From JAUIBE01 sp035267185 (GTDB lineage Bacteria > Pseudomonadota > Gammaproteobacteria > Xanthomonadales > SZUA-36), in contig DATFLY010000127.1 in assembly GCA_035267185.1 (NCBI GenBank), forward strand, positions 40,280 through 104,279: a stretch of 64,000 bases of DNA. Reading direction: 5' to 3'. The position numbers and the translations under genes were made by a program. Each line of letters opens with the position of its first letter. The first letter of the stretch is position 1. The notes below the pieces were generated by a model. That model saw nothing but the letters and a program-made list of their open reading frames with translations. It was not told the DNA's origin and made no database searches. This document shows, in pieces, positions 60,234-64,000 of the stretch.

Positions 60234-60874
60234 GCATTACCGGACAAGGCCACTTCATCACCCTTGAGGGGAGCGAGGGTGCAGGAAAAAGCACCATGAT
60301 GACTCGTACCCGGGAATGGCTGGAACAAGCAGGACATAGTGTGGTGACCACCCGTGAACCGGGCGGAACACCATTGGCAGAAGAAATTCGCGGCCTTGTT
60401 CTGGATGCAAGCAGTGAAGATGGTGCAGATTCGCCCGGTAAGCTGACCGAATTATTGTTGGTTTTTGCATCAAGAGCCCAGCATCTTGAGCGATTGATTC
60501 GACCCGAGCTGTCGAAGGGCAAAACCATCCTCTGTGACCGGTTCACTGACTCATCGTGGGCTTACCAGGGCGGCGGACGCGGTATGCCTGACGAGTGGAT
60601 TGCAGACCTTGAAAACCTGGTTCATGGGGACCTGCAGCCAGACCTGACGCTGCTTCTGGACCTGGATGTCGAAACCGGCCTGGGCAGGGCATCCCAACGC
60701 AGCGATCCGGACTGGTTTGAGCGCGAGAAAGTCGATTTCTTTGACCGTGTCAGGTCTGTTTACCTTAAGCGGGCAGCTGGCGCGCCACAACGATTTGTGA
60801 TCATCGATGCAAGCCTGGATGAAGAGGCTGTCTGGTCACAAATTGAAAGCTGCCTTAACGAGCGTTTTTCATGA
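60230..60874 (+). CDS. tmk: Thymidylate kinase
   Basis: Tmk phosphorylates dTMP to dTDP. The 214-residue protein has the P-loop LEGSEGAGKSTMM, TTREPGGTPLAEEIR, the DRFTDSSWAYQGGGR motif and a lid region RASQRSDPDWFERE. It overlaps mltG and holB by ATGA at both ends. Confidence 0.97.
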   Translation: MSITGQGHFITLEGSEGAGKSTMMTRTREWLEQAGHSVVTTREPGGTPLAEEIRGLVLDASSEDGADSPGKLTELLLVFASRAQHLERLIRPELSKGKTILCDRFTDSSWAYQGGGRGMPDEWIADLENLVHGDLQPDLTLLLDLDVETGLGRASQRSDPDWFEREKVDFFDRVRSVYLKRAAGAPQRFVIIDASLDEEAVWSQIESCLNERFS

Positions 60875-61809
60875 CTATGTACCCATGGCAAAAAAATGCT
60901 TTTGATGCATTTTCAAATTACCTGGAAACGGGGCGTATTCCTGACGCGTTGTTGATCTGGGGTCCATCAGGGTGTGGCAAGCTTGAACTGGCAAAGACGA
61001 TGGCGCGACGGTTAATGTGCCAGACCATGCAGGGTGGGCAATGCGATCCATGTCGTTCCTGCGCGCTCTTTGAAAGCGGTGCTCATCCGGATTTCCGGGA
61101 AATCACGTTCGAAGTGAATCAGAAGACAGGAAAATTACGAGATCTGATCATCGTCGATCAGATTCGGGGACTAATAGAAGCCCTCGTGAAGACGACCACC
61201 ATCAGTCAAACCAAAGTGGCAATCATCCATCCTGCAGAGCGAATGAATCCAAATGCCGCGAACGCTCTGTTGAAGACACTCGAAGAGCCTGTGGGGCAAA
61301 CTGTCCAGATCCTGGTTTCCCACGATCCCGGGCGATTACCGGCCACTGTGCGCAGTCGCTGTCAGCGATTGCATGTCGATGCCCCAAAAACTGATCTTGC
61401 ACAGCAGTGGCTTGAACAATCTGTTGACGTTGAAGGTGAAGCTGCAACCCTCGCACTAAAGGCTTCTTCAGGTCGCCCCCTGGAAGCAAAAGCATTGATA
61501 GAGGATGGTGGTCTGGACCAGTATCGTGACACGCTGCAGGTTCTTCAGGATCTCAGGGCTGGCAATATCAGCGACAGCCATGCGCTGATGAAACTTGCCG
61601 AACTTGATTCTGTACGGCTCTGGAACTGGTTGTCCCTGAGATGTGCAGATGCAATGCGAACTTTGTCGATAAAATCGGGCCCTGAAAGCCTGGTTCGCGG
61701 TATTGCAGGTCTTCAGCACCTGGCCGACCGCAATCGACGCCTGATGGCAACACCGGTTCGTAAGGACTTACTTCTTCGGGACTGGCTGATACAATGGGCT
61801 TCGATTTAG
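60871..61809 (+). CDS. holB: DNA polymerase III delta' subunit HolB
   Basis: HolB is the delta' subunit of the clamp loader. The 312-residue protein has IWGPSGCGKLELAKTMA, zinc-ligand cysteines in CQTMQGGQCDPCRSC, the NPNAANALLKTLEEP stretch and the SRC motif in TVRSRCQRL. The start overlaps tmk. A 42-bp gap leads to pilZ. Confidence 0.95.
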   Translation: MTMYPWQKNAFDAFSNYLETGRIPDALLIWGPSGCGKLELAKTMARRLMCQTMQGGQCDPCRSCALFESGAHPDFREITFEVNQKTGKLRDLIIVDQIRGLIEALVKTTTISQTKVAIIHPAERMNPNAANALLKTLEEPVGQTVQILVSHDPGRLPATVRSRCQRLHVDAPKTDLAQQWLEQSVDVEGEAATLALKASSGRPLEAKALIEDGGLDQYRDTLQVLQDLRAGNISDSHALMKLAELDSVRLWNWLSLRCADAMRTLSIKSGPESLVRGIAGLQHLADRNRRLMATPVRKDLLLRDWLIQWASI

Positions 61810-61851
61810 GCAGCGAAGCCGCTGAGTGGTCAATCGCAGGAGGCATGGTCA

Positions 61852-62193
61852 ATGGCGCAGCAGGGTATTCTTTCACTGTCCATTCAGGACAAACAGGCTC
61901 TTTATCGATCCTATATGCCGTTCGTGCAGGGTGGTGGCTTGTTTGTCCCCAGCACCAAGGAATTTCGTCTGGGCGATGAGGTTTTTCTCCTGCTCACCGT
62001 GATGGAATTCGAGGAGCGCCTGCCAATACCCGGGAAAGTCGTCTGGATTACGCCACAGGGCGCCGCAGGCAACCGCAAGGCAGGTATCGGCGTTCAGTTC
62101 GCTGACACGCCGGATGGGGCGCATGCCAGGACGGTGATCGAGTCACATCTTGCAGCAACGCTCAAAAGCAATAAAAGCACTCATACCATGTGA
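61852..62193 (+). CDS. pilZ: PilZ domain protein, type IV pilus assembly PilZ
   Basis: The 113-residue protein matches the short PilZ type found after holB in Pseudomonas and Xanthomonas: GILSLSIQDKQALYRSYMPFV, GGLFVPSTKEFRLGDEVFLLL and GNRKAGIGVQF. The c-di-GMP-binding RxxxR motif is absent, as in pilus-type PilZ proteins that act through protein contacts. AGGAGG eight bases upstream fixes ATG 61852. Confidence 0.93.
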   Translation: MAQQGILSLSIQDKQALYRSYMPFVQGGGLFVPSTKEFRLGDEVFLLLTVMEFEERLPIPGKVVWITPQGAAGNRKAGIGVQFADTPDGAHARTVIESHLAATLKSNKSTHTM

Positions 62194-62238
62194 GCCACAT
62201 GTGATGTGAAGGAGACTCACGCTTTAGAGTGAGTCTTC
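62187..62238. other. Two hairpins between convergent pilZ and aminotransferase genes
   Basis: CATGTG-AGC-CACATG (62187-62201) spans the pilZ stop codon. A second stem, GGAGACTCAC (62211-62220) with GTGAGTCTTC (62229-62238), has one G-T pair and spans the stop of the minus-strand gene. Neither is followed by a T run, so they are possible bidirectional terminators or 3'-end stabilisers. Confidence 0.4.
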
Positions 62239-63354
62239 GACGATTTCGAGCAATCTCTCCATGACCATTTCATCCTGGTAGTAATGTGGTGACAGTCTTA
62301 TCGATCCACTGCGAAGTGCACAGTCCACACCGGCCTTCGTGATTCGGCCATAAAGTTCTCTTAAATCATGATCGGTGGTATTGAAGCTGACAATTCCGGA
62401 TTGCCTGTTTTTCGAGGTTCTGCTACTGACACGCAGTCCGGGCATGGACGAAATGCCGTTTGTCAGCATCCGGGTATTGCGCAGGATTGCGTCGGACACC
62501 GCAGACATGCCCTGTTCAAGAAAAGTCGACAGGGAGGCATTCAGCCCAACCTGGCCCAGCGTGTTTGGCGTTCCTGCCTCGAAACGCTTTGCAGACTTCG
62601 CCGGCGACCAGTCCGGGCGATCAAAAATCCACGGATTTTCGTACATGTGCCAGCCGACCTGTTGAAGTTTCAGCATGGAACGCAGGGGTTCCCTGCAAAA
62701 GAAAATAGCGATGCCTTCAGGGCCAAGCAGCCATTTGTGTGCATCGGCAGCCAGGCAATCGATATGGCTGCTATCAACATCAATGGGCAATGCCCCCAGA
62801 TGCTGTATGGCGTCGACGAAAAAGAACACATCCGCGACCTGGCAGGCCGAGCCCAACTTTGAAACATCCAACCTGAAGCCATCGCTGTACTGAACCGAGG
62901 AAACCGCCAGGATGCGCGTTTTGTCATCCATTGCCGCCAGCAGGGCGCCTTCAGGGTCGGACGTATCGCGGACGTCGACTTCACGAATCTCAACATCACG
63001 CTTTTGCTGGGCCAGCCAGGGCAGCCGGTTGGAGGGGAACTCGCCTTTTGGAATCACCACGTTGTCGCCATTGCACCATGGAAATCCAAAAGCCACAGTG
63101 CAGATGCCTTCCGTGGTGTTTTTAAGCAATGCGATATCCTGGCTGCTGTCTGCCCCGATCAGTGTGGTGATCTGGCCACGAAGTTGACGTTCCCGGGTGA
63201 TCCAGTCCCTGTAATTCCTTGGTCCAGCAACCTTGTTCTCTTCTGCAAAAGCAGCAATCGCATCGCTGACGACATCTGGCCATGGTGAAACTGCGGCGTG
63301 GTTGGCATAAATACCTGATTGCAGGATTGGAAATTGCGCCTTGCTGATGGTCAT
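62224..63354 (-). CDS. Class V aminotransferase-fold PLP enzyme
   Basis: The 376-residue protein has the class V (NifS/isopenicillin epimerase-like) fold: NTTEGICTVAFGFPW, VSSVQYSDGFRLDV, FFVDAIQHLGALPIDV, and the PLP Lys in AADAHKWLLGPEG (about 210). FEAGTPNTLG also fits. Cysteine desulfurases carry a C-terminal Cys loop that is not evident here, so a desulfurase role is unlikely; related proteins are epimerases, kynureninase-like enzymes or transaminases. The substrate cannot be named. It is divergent from dinB. Confidence 0.85.
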   Translation of the reverse strand: MTISKAQFPILQSGIYANHAAVSPWPDVVSDAIAAFAEENKVAGPRNYRDWITRERQLRGQITTLIGADSSQDIALLKNTTEGICTVAFGFPWCNGDNVVIPKGEFPSNRLPWLAQQKRDVEIREVDVRDTSDPEGALLAAMDDKTRILAVSSVQYSDGFRLDVSKLGSACQVADVFFFVDAIQHLGALPIDVDSSHIDCLAADAHKWLLGPEGIAIFFCREPLRSMLKLQQVGWHMYENPWIFDRPDWSPAKSAKRFEAGTPNTLGQVGLNASLSTFLEQGMSAVSDAILRNTRMLTNGISSMPGLRVSSRTSKNRQSGIVSFNTTDHDLRELYGRITKAGVDCALRSGSIRLSPHYYQDEMVMERLLEIVEDSL

Positions 63355-63407
63355 GTTTTTGAGAACGGCCAGTGTAAAGATGGTGTTTTGATATTCACTC
63401 GTGCCAC

Positions 63408-63413
63408 TATAGT
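63408..63413 (+). promoter_or_regulatory. -10 box upstream of dinB
   Basis: TATAGT ends 14 bases before the dinB ATG, so the leader would be about eight bases long and has no ribosome-binding site. TTGATA at 63388-63393 is a -35 candidate but the spacer is only 14 bp. No LexA box is found in the 73-bp gap. Confidence 0.3.
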
Positions 63414-63427
63414 TTGCTCAGTTTCTC

Positions 63428-64000
63428 ATGACACTAAATAGCATCATACATGTCGACATGGACGCGTTTTACGCATCCGTGGAACAACACGACCGGCCCG
63501 AACTGCGGGACCGGCCAGTGATTGTGGGTGGCCTTGGGCCACGCGGTGTTGTGTCGGCCGCAAACTATGCCGCCCGTGAGTTTGGTGTCCGCTCTGCCAT
63601 GCCAACAGCCCGGGCCAGGAGATTGTGTCCTGATGCTGAATACGTGGCGCCACGTTCCGGGCGCTATCGCGAGGTTTCACAGCAGGTGTTCGGTGTATTT
63701 CACAGGATCACACCACTGGTTGAAGGCCTGTCACTGGACGAGGCATTTCTGGATGTCAGTGCCTGTCTGCAGTTGTTCGGTTCGATTTCGGAGATCGGGA
63801 AACGCATCAGGGACGAAATAAAAGAGACCACCGGGCTCACAGCTTCTGTGGGAATGGCCCATAACAAGTTCCTGGCAAAACTCGCATCTGATGCTGACAA
63901 GCCGAACGGTTTTGTTTACGTTTCACCGGAAAGGGTGAGGGCGTTTCTGGACCCAATGCCCATCGGTCGATTATGGGGGATTGGCCGCAAAACAGAGCCG
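63428..64000 (+). CDS. dinB: DNA polymerase IV (DinB), 5' part
   Basis: The first 191 residues of a Y-family translesion polymerase are present; the rest lies beyond the window. Catalytic residues are intact: HVDMDAFYASVEQ with the first Asp, and LSLDEAFLDVS with Asp-Glu. PVIVGG, the AARxFGVRSAMP finger and SVGMAHNKFLAKLASD also match DinB. The frame is open to the last base of the window. It is separate from the lexA-imuAB operon and shows no SOS box upstream. Confidence 0.95.
   Translation, partial: MTLNSIIHVDMDAFYASVEQHDRPELRDRPVIVGGLGPRGVVSAANYAAREFGVRSAMPTARARRLCPDAEYVAPRSGRYREVSQQVFGVFHRITPLVEGLSLDEAFLDVSACLQLFGSISEIGKRIRDEIKETTGLTASVGMAHNKFLAKLASDADKPNGFVYVSPERVRAFLDPMPIGRLWGIGRKTEP

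Noticed and set aside
1..64000. Search for tRNA, rRNA, CRISPR repeats, insertion sequences, integrases, toxin-antitoxin or phage genes
   Set aside because: Gaps are short and nearly all sequence is assigned to core genes; no cloverleaf, regular repeat array or transposase motif was seen by eye.

Overview
The window is a gene-dense stretch of about 64 protein genes from a gammaproteobacterium. This is inferred from protein families and gene order only; genus cannot be read from it. The run rpoE-rseA-rseB-rseC-mucD-lepA-lepB-DUF4845-rnc-era-recO-pdxJ has the gene order known from Pseudomonas. The runs ndk-rlmN-pilW-rodZ-hisS-yfgM-bamB-der and maf/yceD-rpmF-plsX-fabHDG-acpP-fabF-pabC-mltG-tmk-holB-pilZ are also typical of the class. 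I found no rRNA, tRNA, CRISPR array, insertion sequence, integrase or prophage gene. The window reads as core chromosome, and the interest lies in small deviations from known layouts.

Region by region. 1-5547: the 3' end of a glutaryl-CoA dehydrogenase-like gene, an exported M28 peptidase, then amaB-pyrD-murB on the minus strand. 5548-16302: the sigma-E envelope-stress operon behind a good sigma-E-type promoter, then a terminator, then the lepA to pdxJ translation and RNA-processing run. 16317-22798: a YdbH-like envelope protein, a composite lipoprotein that looks like YnbE joined to YdbL, rlmD, nagZ, a hypoxanthine phosphoribosyltransferase and methylthioinosine phosphorylase. 22795-25992 (minus): an SOS operon lexA-imuA-imuB plus a small membrane protein, behind a canonical LexA box. 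26066-32313 (minus): a five-gene MoxR-DUF58-transglutaminase-LemA-DUF2207 membrane operon. 32458-36116: a patatin-like lipase converging on fadE. 36297-44180: ndk to der, without the ispG gene often found between rodZ and hisS. 44193-49804: glutathione peroxidase, folD, and a minus-strand fadJ-fadI-ppk2 operon. 49889-62193: maf facing the fatty-acid, folate, thymidylate and clamp-loader cluster. 62224-64000: a class V aminotransferase-fold enzyme and the start of dinB.

How the genes work together. Sigma-E, its anti-sigma factors and MucD handle envelope stress; LepB, BamB, YfgM, MltG, MurB, NagZ, RodZ and the YdbH system build and maintain the envelope. The plsX-fab genes make fatty acids, while FadE, FadJ and FadI break them down. 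LexA, ImuA, ImuB, RecO and DinB belong to DNA repair and damage tolerance. GcdH and AmaB are both consistent with lysine catabolism.

Points most worth a second look are the YnbE-YdbL-like fusion, an in-frame upstream ATG with a much stronger ribosome-binding site in front of rpoE, and the dnaE2-less lexA-imuAB operon. Further points are the five-gene MoxR/LemA operon with a glycine-run tail, several genes whose -10 element lies so close to the ATG that the mRNA may be leaderless, and a 14-bp tandem repeat in the maf/yceD promoter region.
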